Source of the DNA: Kaistia algarum
Lineage (GTDB): Bacteria > Pseudomonadota > Alphaproteobacteria > Rhizobiales > Kaistiaceae
Assembly (NCBI RefSeq): GCF_026343945.1
Contig: NZ_JAPKNJ010000002.1
Span: 248,001-312,000 of the forward strand
Direction: 5' to 3'
Length of the DNA stretch: 64,000 nt
Position 1 is the first letter of the stretch. Every line of letters begins with the position of its first letter. Under the pieces are notes generated by a model, which ran no database searches, was not told the origin of the DNA, and saw only the letters and a list, made by a program, of their open reading frames with translations. The position numbers and the translations under genes were made by a program. Shown in pieces: positions 26,758-35,753 of the stretch.

Positions 26758-27461
26758 TGCTGCTCGAAACCCACGGTCTCACCGCCAATTACGGGCAGTT
26801 CAAAGCCCTGTTCGGCGTCGACGTTTCGGTCTCCGAAGGCGAATGCGTCGCGATCATCGGCGCCAATGGCGCCGGGAAATCGACCTTGATGCGCTCCATC
26901 ACCGGCGTCATCCGCAATGAACCCGGGATGGTGATGCATCGCGGCGAGCCGATCGGTGCGCTTTCTTCCGCCGACATCATGAAGCGCGGCATCGCCATGG
27001 TGCCAGAGGGCCGCCGGCTGTTTCCCTCGCTCAGTGTCGAGGAAAATCTCCTGATCGGCGGTCAGGCGCGCAAGGCGCCGGGACCCTGGAGCCTTGACGC
27101 CATCTACGACCTGTTCCCGATTCTGCGCGAGCGGCGGAACAATGCGGGCACGGCGCTTTCCGGCGGCCAGCAGCAGATGGTGGCGATCGGCCGAGCGCTG
27201 ATGTCGAACCCCGAACTGCTCCTCTGCGACGAGATCAGCCTTGGCCTCGCGCCGGTCGTCATCCGAGATATCTACGCGGCCCTTCCCAGGATTCGGGAAG
27301 GCGGCGCTGCGATCGTCGTCGTGGAGCAGGATATCGGCAAGGCGCTGGCCGTGGCCGACCGCGTCTACTGCATGATGGAAGGGCGCGTAACCCTGGTTGC
27401 CAGGCCGGCCGACGTCACGCGCGAAGCCATTCACGCCGCCTATTTCGGGGAGGCGGCATGA
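26757..27461 (+). CDS. Liv-type ABC transporter ATP-binding protein (LivF), set 1
   Basis: A 234-residue ATPase with Walker A GANGAGKST (about 36-44), signature LSGGQQQM and Walker B LLLCDEISLGLAP. The start ATG 26757 overlaps the LivG stop, and the stop overlaps the LivH start by four bases. It is the second ATPase of the set 1 heterodimer. Confidence 0.92.
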   Translation: MLLETHGLTANYGQFKALFGVDVSVSEGECVAIIGANGAGKSTLMRSITGVIRNEPGMVMHRGEPIGALSSADIMKRGIAMVPEGRRLFPSLSVEENLLIGGQARKAPGPWSLDAIYDLFPILRERRNNAGTALSGGQQQMVAIGRALMSNPELLLCDEISLGLAPVVIRDIYAALPRIREGGAAIVVVEQDIGKALAVADRVYCMMEGRVTLVARPADVTREAIHAAYFGEAA

Positions 27462-28321
27462 TCTGGGTCGACACCCTGGTGCAAGGAATCCTGCTGGGCG
27501 GCCTCTATGCGCTGTTCGCGGCCGGCCTCAGCCTCGTCTTCGGCATCATGCGGCTGGTGAACCTCGCCCATGGCGACCTCATCGTCTTCGCCGCCTATCT
27601 GGTGCTGATGGGCGTAACGCTGCTCGGCCTGTCGCCCTGGATCGCCGCGTTGGTCGCCATGCCGCTGATGTTTGCGCTGGGCTGGCTGCTTCAGGCGGGC
27701 GTGCTGAACCGTGTGCTGGGCAAGGATATCCTGCCGCCGCTACTGGTGACGTTCGGCCTGTCGGTCGCCCTGCAGAACGGGCTGCTGGAAGCCTTCTCCG
27801 CCGATAGCCGCCGCATTCCGGCAGGCACGCTGGAAGGCGCCTCACTGGATCTCGGGCTGGTCACGGTCGGCGTCATGCCGCTCCTGACCTTTGCCTCCGC
27901 GATCGCCGTGATCGTCGCGCTCAACAGCATCTTCTACCACACCGCGCTCGGCCGCTCGTTCCGGGCCACATCGGACGACGCCGTGACGGCCGGGCTCATG
28001 GGCATCGAGCCGAAACGGATCTTCGCCATCGCTACCGGCATCGCCATGGTCGTGGTGACGATCGCCGCGCTCTATCTCGGCATGCGCTCCAACTTCGACC
28101 CGTCGATCGGGCCGGCGCGGCTGATCTACGCCTTCGAGGCTGTGATCATCGGCGGACTCGGCAGTCTCTGGGGCACGCTGGCGGGCGGGATCATCATCGG
28201 TGTGGCGCAAACCTTCGGCGCCGCCGTGAACCCCGAATGGCAGATCCTGGCGGGACATCTCGCCTTCCTCGCCGTGATGCTCATGAAGCCGCGCGGCCTC
28301 TTCCCGCGCGCTGTGGATTGA
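27458..28321 (+). CDS. Liv-type ABC transporter permease (LivH), set 1
   Basis: A 287-residue hydrophobic permease beginning with the LivH pattern QGILLGGLYALFAAGLSL and containing the conserved IYAFEAVIIGGLGSLWG loop near residue 227. It overlaps livF by four bases and is followed by livM after 7 bases. Confidence 0.92.
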   Translation: MIWVDTLVQGILLGGLYALFAAGLSLVFGIMRLVNLAHGDLIVFAAYLVLMGVTLLGLSPWIAALVAMPLMFALGWLLQAGVLNRVLGKDILPPLLVTFGLSVALQNGLLEAFSADSRRIPAGTLEGASLDLGLVTVGVMPLLTFASAIAVIVALNSIFYHTALGRSFRATSDDAVTAGLMGIEPKRIFAIATGIAMVVVTIAALYLGMRSNFDPSIGPARLIYAFEAVIIGGLGSLWGTLAGGIIIGVAQTFGAAVNPEWQILAGHLAFLAVMLMKPRGLFPRAVD

Positions 28322-28328
28322 AGGCGGC

Positions 28329-29378
28329 ATGTACAAGCTCACCACCCGTACCCGCGCCGGAACTGCCACGGCGATTGCCGTGCTCCTGCTCATTCTGGCC
28401 GGGTTCGCCTTACCGGCAGTGATCTCGCGCGGCGTCATCCAGGATCTGTTCTTCATCCTGACCATGCTGACGCTGGCGCAGCTCTGGAACCTGCTCGCTG
28501 GCTATGGTGGCCTTGTTTCCGTCGGCCAGCAGGCCTTCGTCGGCATCGGCGCCTATGCGATGTTCGCCGGTGTCATCCTGATGGGCTGGAACCCGGTCTG
28601 GGCGATCCTGCTCGGCGGCGTCGCAGGCCTGCTGCTCGCCATTCCGACGGCGTTTTTCGCCTTCCGCCTGCAGGGCGCCTATTTCGCCATCGGCACCTGG
28701 GTCATCGCCGAGGTGACGCGCTTGCTGATCGCGCAATGGAAGACGCTTGGCGGCGGCACCGGCACCTCCCTGCCGCGCGAGGCGACCAGCAACATTTTGG
28801 GCACGGACGCGATTCGGGCGCTGTTCGGCGTGCGCGAAGCGGCGGCGCGTGACATCCTGGCCTATTGGCTGGCGCTGGTCCTCGTCGTGATCGTGACCGG
28901 TGGCATCTACTGGCTGCTGAAGAGCCGCCTCGGCCTCGCTCTGGCAGCCGTGCGCGATAATGCCGAGGCAGCCCGTTCGGTCGGCGTCGACACTGGCCGG
29001 CTCAAATGGGCGGTGTTCCTGATCGCCGCCGCGGCCACCGGGCTGTCCGGGGCGCTGATTTTCCTGCAGACGGCCCGCATCTCGCCCGATGCCGCCTTCG
29101 CCGTCACCGACTGGACCGCCTACGTCATTTTCATCGTCGTCATCGGCGGCATCGGCACGATCGAGGGACCGATCCTCGGTGTGATCGTCTTCTTCGTGCT
29201 GCGCTCGGCGCTGGCCGATTACGGCAGTTGGTACCTGATGACGCTGGGCCTGATCGCCATCGCGGTCATGCTTTTCGCACCCAAAGGCCTGTGGGGGCTC
29301 ATCTCCTCCAAAAGCGGCCTGCACCTGTTCCCGGTTCGCCGCAGGCTGACCGGTCCGAAGATCGAGGGAGGAATTTGA
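28329..29378 (+). CDS. Liv-type ABC transporter permease (LivM), set 1
   Basis: A 349-residue permease with the LivM hallmark LWNLLAGYGGLVSVGQQAFVG near residue 53 and the IGGIGTIEGPILG loop near residue 273. It closes transporter set 1. Its TGA overlaps the ATG of the FAD hydroxylase gene, so transport and hydroxylation are translationally linked. Confidence 0.92.
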   Translation: MYKLTTRTRAGTATAIAVLLLILAGFALPAVISRGVIQDLFFILTMLTLAQLWNLLAGYGGLVSVGQQAFVGIGAYAMFAGVILMGWNPVWAILLGGVAGLLLAIPTAFFAFRLQGAYFAIGTWVIAEVTRLLIAQWKTLGGGTGTSLPREATSNILGTDAIRALFGVREAAARDILAYWLALVLVVIVTGGIYWLLKSRLGLALAAVRDNAEAARSVGVDTGRLKWAVFLIAAAATGLSGALIFLQTARISPDAAFAVTDWTAYVIFIVVIGGIGTIEGPILGVIVFFVLRSALADYGSWYLMTLGLIAIAVMLFAPKGLWGLISSKSGLHLFPVRRRLTGPKIEGGI

Positions 29379-31132
29379 TGGCCGATATTGAAACCGATGT
29401 GCTGATCATTGGGACAGGCCCGGCGGGTTCGGCCACGGCGGCGCTGCTCGCCAGCTCGGGCGTCGCCAACATGGTGGTGAACCGCTACCGCTGGCTGGCG
29501 AACACGCCGCGCGCCCACATCACCAACCAGCGTGCCATGGAAGTGCTGCGCGATCTCGGCCCGGAGGTCGAGTCCGAGGCCGTCATGCACGCCTCGCCGC
29601 AGGAACTGATGGGCGAGAACGTCTTCTGCGAGAGCCTCGCCGGCGAGGAAATCGGCCGGATGAAGAGCTGGGGCACGCACCCCCATTCCAAGGCCGAGCA
29701 TCTGCTGTCGTCGCCGACCTTCATGAACGACCTGCCCCAGACCTTCATGGAGCCGATCCTGTTCAAGACGGCCTGCTCGCGCGGCACGCAAGCCCGCATG
29801 AGCACGGAATATGTGAGCCACGTCCAGGACGGGGATGGCGTCACCACAATCTGCCGCGACCGGCTGTCGGGCCAGGAATTCACGGTCCGCTCGAAGTTTC
29901 TCGTCGGTGCCGATGGCGGCAATTCGCTCGTGGCCGAACATCTCGGCCTGCCCTTCGAGGGCAAGATGGGCGTCGGCGGCTCGATGAACATCCTGTTCCG
30001 CGCCGACCTGTCCAAATACGTCGCCCACCGCCCGAGCGTTCTCTACTGGGTCATGCAGCCCGGCGCCGACGTCGGCGGCATCGGCATGGGCCTCGTGCGC
30101 ATGGTGCGGCCGTGGAACGAATGGCTGATCGTCTGGGGCTACGACATTAACCAGCCGCCGCCCGTGGTCACGCCGGAACTCGCCACCGACGTGGCGCGCC
30201 AGCTGGTTGGCGATCCGACGCTCGAGATCGAGCTGCTGCGCGCCAATACCTGGACCGTGAACAACTGCTTCGCGACCGACATGCAGAAGGGGCGCGTGTT
30301 CATCATGGGCGACGCCGCGCACCGGCATCCGCCGTCGAACGGCCTCGGCTCCAACACCTCGATCCAGGACAGCTTCAACCTCGCCTGGAAGCTTGCGAAG
30401 GTCGTGAAAGGGCAGGCGGGCATGGGCCTGCTCGACAGCTACACCGCCGAGCGCGCGCCGGTCGCCCGCCAGATCGTGACGCGCGCCAACCAGTCGATCG
30501 CCGAATTCGGGCCGATCTTCGAGGCACTCGGCATGGATGGCGGCGTCGACCACGACAAGATCCAGAAGAACATGGAAGCGCGCTGCGACGCGACGCCCGC
30601 GGCGGAAGCGCAGCGCGAGGCACTCCGCAAGGCCATCGCGTTCAAGAAATATGAGTTTGACGCGCATGGCGTTGAGATGAACCAGCGCTACCGCTCGGCC
30701 GCCATCCTGACCGACGGGCAGGAGGAGCCGGCGTTCGAGAAGGACCGCGAGCTGCATTACGCGCCGACGACCTGGCCGGGGGCGCGTCTGCCGCATGTCT
30801 GGGTGTTCGACCGCTCGGGCCAGAAGGTCTCTACGCTCGATCTCTGCGGCCGTGGTGAGTTCACGCTGCTGACCGGTATCGGCGGCGAGGCGTGGGTCGC
30901 GGCGGCCGAGAGCATCGGCGCCGAACTCGGCCTGCCGATCCGCGTCCATGTGATCGGCCCGCGCCGCGCGATCGAGGATCATACCGGCGACTGGGCGCGG
31001 GCCAGCGAGATCCGCGATGCGGGCTGCCTGATCGTCCGCCCGGACCATCACGTCGCCTGGCGTTCCGAGACGCTGGCCGCCAATCCGGCCGCGGAACTGC
31101 GCCGCGTCCTCACATCCATTCTGGCGCGCTGA
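29378..31132 (+). CDS. FAD-dependent aromatic hydroxylase (TfdB / phenol hydroxylase family)
   Basis: A 584-residue single-component flavoprotein monooxygenase. Motifs are GTGPAGSATAALL (residues 12-24), the family stretch RYRWLANTPRAHITNQR, the FAD/NADPH region GADGGNS, and GDAAHRHPP. A C-terminal thioredoxin-like domain is typical of the phenol/2,4-dichlorophenol hydroxylase group. ATG 29378 follows GGGAGG and overlaps the LivM stop. A likely job is ortho-hydroxylation of a phenolic, for example resorcinol or a substituted phenol, to give the trihydroxybenzene opened by the intradiol enzymes. The specific substrate is inferred only. Confidence 0.88.
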   Translation: MADIETDVLIIGTGPAGSATAALLASSGVANMVVNRYRWLANTPRAHITNQRAMEVLRDLGPEVESEAVMHASPQELMGENVFCESLAGEEIGRMKSWGTHPHSKAEHLLSSPTFMNDLPQTFMEPILFKTACSRGTQARMSTEYVSHVQDGDGVTTICRDRLSGQEFTVRSKFLVGADGGNSLVAEHLGLPFEGKMGVGGSMNILFRADLSKYVAHRPSVLYWVMQPGADVGGIGMGLVRMVRPWNEWLIVWGYDINQPPPVVTPELATDVARQLVGDPTLEIELLRANTWTVNNCFATDMQKGRVFIMGDAAHRHPPSNGLGSNTSIQDSFNLAWKLAKVVKGQAGMGLLDSYTAERAPVARQIVTRANQSIAEFGPIFEALGMDGGVDHDKIQKNMEARCDATPAAEAQREALRKAIAFKKYEFDAHGVEMNQRYRSAAILTDGQEEPAFEKDRELHYAPTTWPGARLPHVWVFDRSGQKVSTLDLCGRGEFTLLTGIGGEAWVAAAESIGAELGLPIRVHVIGPRRAIEDHTGDWARASEIRDAGCLIVRPDHHVAWRSETLAANPAAELRRVLTSILAR

Positions 31133-31141
31133 GGAGGTCCC

Positions 31142-32032
31142 ATGATCGACGAACACGAATATGGCTACTTCACCGAGGCGAATTCGGCCGAGGTCGTCGT
31201 CGCGCGCAACAAGAACGCCAAGGATGAGCGGCTGAAGCAGGTGATGGAAGTCATCACCCGCAAGCTGCATGAGGCGGTCAAGGAGATCGAGCCGACGCAG
31301 GACGAGTGGTTCCGGGCCATCCTGTTCCTGACGGAGACCGGCCAGATCTGCAACGAATGGCGGCAGGAATACATCCTGCTTTCCGACGTGCTCGGCGTCT
31401 CGATGCTGGTTGACGCGATCAACAACCGGAAGCCGTCCGGCGCCTCGGAATCGACCGTGCTCGGGCCGTTCCACGTCGCTGATGCGCCGGAACTGCCGAT
31501 GGGCGCCGACATCTGTCTCGACCAGAAGGGCGAGCCGATGTTCGTCCATGGCCATATCCTCGACACCAAAGGCAACCCGATCTCGGGCGCCAAGATCGAT
31601 GTCTGGCAGGCCAATGACGAGGGCTTCTACGACGTGCAGCAGAAGGGCATCCAGCCCGATTTCAACCTGCGCGGCGTGTTCCGGACCGGCGATGACGGAC
31701 GCTACTGGTTCCGCGGCGTGAAGCCGAAATACTACCCGATCCCCGATGACGGCCCGGTCGGCAAGCTGCTCGGCGCGCTCGGGCGGCATCCCAACCGTCC
31801 CGCCCATCTGCACTACATCATCTCGGCCGACGGTTTCGACGCGCTGACCACGCACATCTTCGATCCGGACGACCCCTACATCAATTCCGATGCTGTCTTC
31901 GGCGTGAAGAAGAGCCTGCTGGCCGAATTCTCGAAGGTCGACGACGCGGCCGCGGCGGCGACGGTCGGGGTCGCGGCTCCCTATTATGACGTGGAATTCG
32001 ACTTCGTGCTGTCGCGGGCGAAGGCGGAATAG
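31142..32032 (+). CDS. Intradiol ring-cleavage dioxygenase (hydroxyquinol/catechol 1,2-dioxygenase type), copy 2
   Basis: A 296-residue intradiol dioxygenase paralogous to the one at 21091. Iron ligands are predicted at Tyr163 (WQANDEGFY), Tyr198 (KYYPIPDDGP) and His222/His224 (RPAHLHY). The N-terminal helical dimerisation domain carries the usual VLGVSMLVDAINN stretch. It lies 9 bases after the FAD hydroxylase, suggesting it opens that enzyme's product. Two intradiol enzymes in one cluster imply two ring substrates or differing affinities. Confidence 0.9.
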   Translation: MIDEHEYGYFTEANSAEVVVARNKNAKDERLKQVMEVITRKLHEAVKEIEPTQDEWFRAILFLTETGQICNEWRQEYILLSDVLGVSMLVDAINNRKPSGASESTVLGPFHVADAPELPMGADICLDQKGEPMFVHGHILDTKGNPISGAKIDVWQANDEGFYDVQQKGIQPDFNLRGVFRTGDDGRYWFRGVKPKYYPIPDDGPVGKLLGALGRHPNRPAHLHYIISADGFDALTTHIFDPDDPYINSDAVFGVKKSLLAEFSKVDDAAAAATVGVAAPYYDVEFDFVLSRAKAE

Positions 32033-32071
32033 CCGCGCTTGGCAGGCTTTCAAGAAAACGGGAGGGACTAG

Positions 32072-32890
32072 ATGGCCGCGCTTGAGAAAATGTTCGATGT
32101 CAAAGGCAAGTCGGTGATCGTCACCGGCGGTGCCAGCGGCATCGGCCGGGCCTATGCCGAGGTGATGGCCGAGAACGGCGCCCGGGTCTGCATCTTCGAC
32201 ATCGATCCGGATGGCCTGGCACGGGTCACGGCCGAGATGACTGCCAAGGGCTGGGATGTCTGGGGCCAGACCGTAGATGTTGGCGACCGTCCGGCCATGG
32301 CCGCTGCCTTCGATGCCGTGGCCGCGAAGCATGGCCAAATCGACACGGTCTTCGCCAATGCCGGCATCGATCCCGGCCCCGGTTTCAATACCGTGACGGG
32401 CGAGCGCTTTCCGGGCGGCGCGATCGAGAACATCCCCGACGAGCAGTGGGATCGGGGCATCGAGATCAACCTGACCTCGGTCTACACGACCGTGAAGAAT
32501 GCCGTCCGCCACATGAAGCCGAACGGTGGTGGGGAGATCATCGTCACTTCGTCGATCGCCTCGATGATCAATGAGAGCATCGTCGGCACGTCTTACATGC
32601 CGGCCAAGGCGGCAGTGAACCATTTCGTCCGCCACATGGCGATGGAGCTCGGCGCCTATGGCATCCGGGTCAATGCCATCCTGCCAGGCCCGTTCATCAC
32701 CAACATCGCCGGCGGCCGGCTGCGCAATAAGGCGGATCGCGCCGCCTTCGAGAGCCAGTCGCTGATCGGACGCATCGGCGATGTCGAGGACATCAAGGGG
32801 CTCGCGCTGCTGTTGGCCTCGCCGGCCGGTTCCTTTTTCACCGGCTCGCTGATCGTCATCGACGGCGGCTCCTTGACCCGCATGACCTGA
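32072..32890 (+). CDS. Short-chain dehydrogenase/reductase
   Basis: A 272-residue classical SDR with cofactor loop TGGASGIG (about 16-23), the NAG motif (FANAGI), and catalytic Ser (TSSIASM) with Tyr-x-x-x-Lys in YMPAKAA. Asp after the second beta strand (FDIDPDG) favours NAD(H). It follows the second dioxygenase after 39 bases. Substrate not recognisable; in this setting an alcohol or dihydrodiol of an aromatic intermediate is plausible. Confidence 0.87.
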   Translation: MAALEKMFDVKGKSVIVTGGASGIGRAYAEVMAENGARVCIFDIDPDGLARVTAEMTAKGWDVWGQTVDVGDRPAMAAAFDAVAAKHGQIDTVFANAGIDPGPGFNTVTGERFPGGAIENIPDEQWDRGIEINLTSVYTTVKNAVRHMKPNGGGEIIVTSSIASMINESIVGTSYMPAKAAVNHFVRHMAMELGAYGIRVNAILPGPFITNIAGGRLRNKADRAAFESQSLIGRIGDVEDIKGLALLLASPAGSFFTGSLIVIDGGSLTRMT

Positions 32891-32900
32891 TCGAAGCCTG

Positions 32901-32924
32901 CGGCCCGCCGGGGAGGGCGGACCG
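32901..32924 (+). terminator. Moderate hairpin after the SDR gene
   Basis: CGG-C-CCGCC (32901-32909) pairs with GGCGG-A-CCG (32916-32924), with one mismatch and a 6-base loop. It lies between the SDR stop and the set 2 binding-protein gene and could weakly separate the two transport/enzyme blocks. Confidence 0.4.
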
Positions 32925-32963
32925 TCCCGTAAGAACGAACCTATCCAGAAGGAGGAGACTTAA

Positions 32964-34271
32964 GTGACCTACTACAATCGCATCCTGAAATCGGGCCTGA
33001 ACCCCAATCGGCGCAGCGTGCTCAAGGGCCTCGCGGCGAGCGCCGCGGCCAGCACGCTGGCGCTGCCGGGCTATGCCCGCGCGGAGACGGCCGGCAAGAT
33101 CAAGCTCGGCTATATCAGCCCGACCACGGGCCCGCTCGCCCTGTTCGGCGAAACGGACGGCTACACGCTCCAGAAGATCCGCGCCGTGCTCGGCGGCCAG
33201 TTGCAATCGTCCAACGGCAAGACCTACGAGATCGAGATCCTCGATCGCGACAGCCAGTCCAACCCGAACAAGTCGTCGGAAATCGCCGGCAATCTGATCC
33301 TGAACGAAGAGATCCACCTGCTTCTCCCGGCATCCACCACCGACACGATCCTGCCGGCGGCCGAGCAGGCCGAGCTTTACGAGACGCCGTGCCTCTCGTC
33401 GGGCGCGCCCTGGCAGGCGGTCGTCTTCCCGCGCGGCGGCGGCAAGCAGACCTTCGACTGGACCTATCATTTCTTCTGGGGCCTCGACGAGGCGCTGAAC
33501 ACCTTTGTCGGCATCTGGAACGGCCTGGAGACCAACAAGAAGGTCGGCATGCTGTTCCCGCAGAACATCGATGGCGAGACCTGGGGCAATGATGAATACG
33601 GCCTTCCGGTCCCGACCAAGAAGGCGGGCTACGAGGTCTTCGTTCCGGGCTATTTCCAGCCGCGCACCAATGATTTCTCGGCCCAGATCGCCGAGTTCAA
33701 GAAGAACAATTGCGAGATCATCGGCGGCATCACCTATCCCGACGATCTGAAGACCTTCGTCACCCAGTGCAACCAGCAGGGCTTCAAGCCCAAGGCGATC
33801 ACCGTGGCGGCAGCACTTCTGTTCCCCAGTGGTGTCGAGGCGATGGGTCCGCTCGGCAATGGCATGTCGTCGGAAGTCTGGTGGACGCCGGCCTTCCCGT
33901 TCAAGTCTTCGCTGACCGGGCAGGTGAGCCAGGATCTCGCGACCCAGTGGGAAGCCGACACCAAGAAGCAGTGGACGCAGCCGCTCGGCTATTCGCACGC
34001 CCTGCTCGAAGTGGCGATCGACATCCTGAAGCGTTCTTCCGATCCGCTCAGCCGCGAGGCCAACCGCGACGCGATGGCCGCGACCGACCTGCAGTCGCTC
34101 GTCGGCCACATCAAGTTCGACGGATCGCCCCACAAGAATATCTGCAAGACGCCGATCTTCGGCGGCCAGTGGGTGAAGGGCGAGAAGTGGCCCTATGACC
34201 TGAAGATCGTCGACAACTCCGTCAACCAGCTCTTCGCCCCGCAGCAGAAGATCGTTCCGATCTCCTGGTAA
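32964..34271 (+). CDS. Liv-type ABC transporter substrate-binding protein, set 2 (probable aromatic ligand)
   Basis: A 435-residue type I binding protein with a GTG start preceded by GGAGGAG. The N-terminal leader contains NRRSVLKG (twin-arginine-like) and ends around GYARA (residue 35). The mature part starts KIKLGYISPTTGPL. It is diverged from but collinear with the set 1 protein. No hairpin is evident between it and the LivG gene, unlike set 1. It is predicted to bind a second aromatic compound. Confidence 0.9.
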   Translation: MTYYNRILKSGLNPNRRSVLKGLAASAAASTLALPGYARAETAGKIKLGYISPTTGPLALFGETDGYTLQKIRAVLGGQLQSSNGKTYEIEILDRDSQSNPNKSSEIAGNLILNEEIHLLLPASTTDTILPAAEQAELYETPCLSSGAPWQAVVFPRGGGKQTFDWTYHFFWGLDEALNTFVGIWNGLETNKKVGMLFPQNIDGETWGNDEYGLPVPTKKAGYEVFVPGYFQPRTNDFSAQIAEFKKNNCEIIGGITYPDDLKTFVTQCNQQGFKPKAITVAAALLFPSGVEAMGPLGNGMSSEVWWTPAFPFKSSLTGQVSQDLATQWEADTKKQWTQPLGYSHALLEVAIDILKRSSDPLSREANRDAMAATDLQSLVGHIKFDGSPHKNICKTPIFGGQWVKGEKWPYDLKIVDNSVNQLFAPQQKIVPISW

Positions 34272-34299
34272 TCGAAAACGCGGGACGCGGAGGGTTGTG

Positions 34300-35028
34300 A
34301 TGGACAGGGAAATCCTGCTGAAAGCGAGTGGCGTGTCGAAGTCCTTCGGCGCCGTTCGCGTCCTGCATGAAGTGAGTTTCGAGGTCAATCGCGGCGAGGT
34401 GCTGGGCATCCTCGGCCCGAATGGAGCGGGGAAGACGACGCTTTTCAATATGATCAGCGGCGATCTGAAGACATCGGGCGGCGAGATCCGGCTGGGCGAC
34501 ACGATGCTCCGCGGCGAGCCGCCGTTCCGGCGCTGCAAGATGGGGATCGGGCGGACCTATCAGATCCCGCGCCCCTATTCCGGCATGACCACCTTCGAGA
34601 ACCTGCTGGTCGCCGCCGCGTTCGGCGGCGGCCGGTCGGAAAAGAAGAGCTACGCCTTTTGTGCGCAGGTGTTGCGCGACTGCGAACTGATCGACAAGGC
34701 CAATGTCTCGGCCGGCTCGCTGACGCTGCTCGACCGCAAGCGGCTGGAACTGGCGCGCGCGCTCGCCTCGGATCCGAAGCTGCTGCTGCTCGACGAAATC
34801 GCGGGCGGGCTGACGGACGATGAATCGAAGGCGCTGGTCGCGCTCGTGCGCCGTATCCGCGACCGCGGCGTCACCATCGTGTGGATCGAGCATGTGCTGC
34901 ACGCGCTGCTCGCGGTGGCCGACCGGCTGATGGTGCTGAATTTCGGCGAGAAGATCGCGGAAGGGCTGCCAGCCGAAGTGATCGCGCTGCCCGAGGTCCG
35001 CCGCGTCTATATGGGGATCGAGGTATGA
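34300..35028 (+). CDS. Liv-type ABC transporter ATP-binding protein (LivG), set 2
   Basis: A 242-residue ATPase with Walker A GPNGAGKTT, the AGSLTLLDRKRLELARA region and Walker B LLLLDEIAGGL. GTG 34297 and ATG 34300 are adjacent; ATG is preferred because GGAGGG lies five bases upstream of it. It overlaps livF set 2 by four bases. Confidence 0.92.
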   Translation: MDREILLKASGVSKSFGAVRVLHEVSFEVNRGEVLGILGPNGAGKTTLFNMISGDLKTSGGEIRLGDTMLRGEPPFRRCKMGIGRTYQIPRPYSGMTTFENLLVAAAFGGGRSEKKSYAFCAQVLRDCELIDKANVSAGSLTLLDRKRLELARALASDPKLLLLDEIAGGLTDDESKALVALVRRIRDRGVTIVWIEHVLHALLAVADRLMVLNFGEKIAEGLPAEVIALPEVRRVYMGIEV

Positions 35029-35753
35029 CCGCCGTTCTTTCCACCCATGGGCTTGTCGCCCGCTATGGCGATTTCCAGGCGCTCTACGGTGTCGATACCG
35101 AACTGCACCAGGGCGAGGCCGTGGCCCTGATCGGCGCCAATGGCGCCGGCAAGTCGACCTTCTTGCGCTCGATCATGGGCCTGCTGCCGGTCGCGCGTGA
35201 CATGGTGCGGCTCGACGGCGAGCCCGTCGGCGGCACCGCCACGGATCGCATGGTGCAGAAGGGCATCGCCATCGTGCCGGAGGGCCGTCGGCTCTTCACC
35301 GGAATGTCGGTCGAGGACAATCTCCGCGTCGCGATCGACCAGGCCGGGCGCGTCGGCGCCAAGGGCGGCTGGACGCTGGGACGGCTGCACAAGCTCTTCC
35401 CGATCCTTGAGGAGAAGGCGCGCACGCCAGTGCAGAGCCTCTCCGGTGGACAGCAGCAGATGGTGTCGATCGGCCGTGCGCTGCTCTGCCAGCCGCGCGT
35501 GCTGCTCTGCGACGAGATCAGCCTCGGCCTCGCGCCCAAAGTGATCCGCGAAATCTATGCGGCGCTGCCGGAAATCCGCGCGTCGGGCACGGCGATGATC
35601 GTCGTCGAGCAGGATGTCGGTCTCGCCCAATCCGCTTCGGACCGCCTCTATTGCATGCTGGAGGGGCGCGTGACCCTCACCGGCAAGTCGGCCGAAGTCA
35701 CACGCGAGCAGATCGGCGAAGCCTATTTCGGAGCCAGCCATGCAGTGGTTTGA
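35025..35753 (+). CDS. Liv-type ABC transporter ATP-binding protein (LivF), set 2
   Basis: A 242-residue ATPase with Walker A GANGAGKST, signature LSGGQQQM and Walker B LLLCDEISLGLAP, very like set 1. The start overlaps livG (ATGA-type, four bases) and the end overlaps the LivH gene by 14 bases. Confidence 0.92.
   Translation: MTAVLSTHGLVARYGDFQALYGVDTELHQGEAVALIGANGAGKSTFLRSIMGLLPVARDMVRLDGEPVGGTATDRMVQKGIAIVPEGRRLFTGMSVEDNLRVAIDQAGRVGAKGGWTLGRLHKLFPILEEKARTPVQSLSGGQQQMVSIGRALLCQPRVLLCDEISLGLAPKVIREIYAALPEIRASGTAMIVVEQDVGLAQSASDRLYCMLEGRVTLTGKSAEVTREQIGEAYFGASHAVV

Noticed and set aside
29219..32635. Minus-strand frame open for 1138 codons across LivM, the FAD hydroxylase, the dioxygenase and the SDR
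   Set aside because: It is a shadow of strongly coding plus-strand genes with high GC at third positions, and its Arg/Asp/His-rich translation has no known motif.
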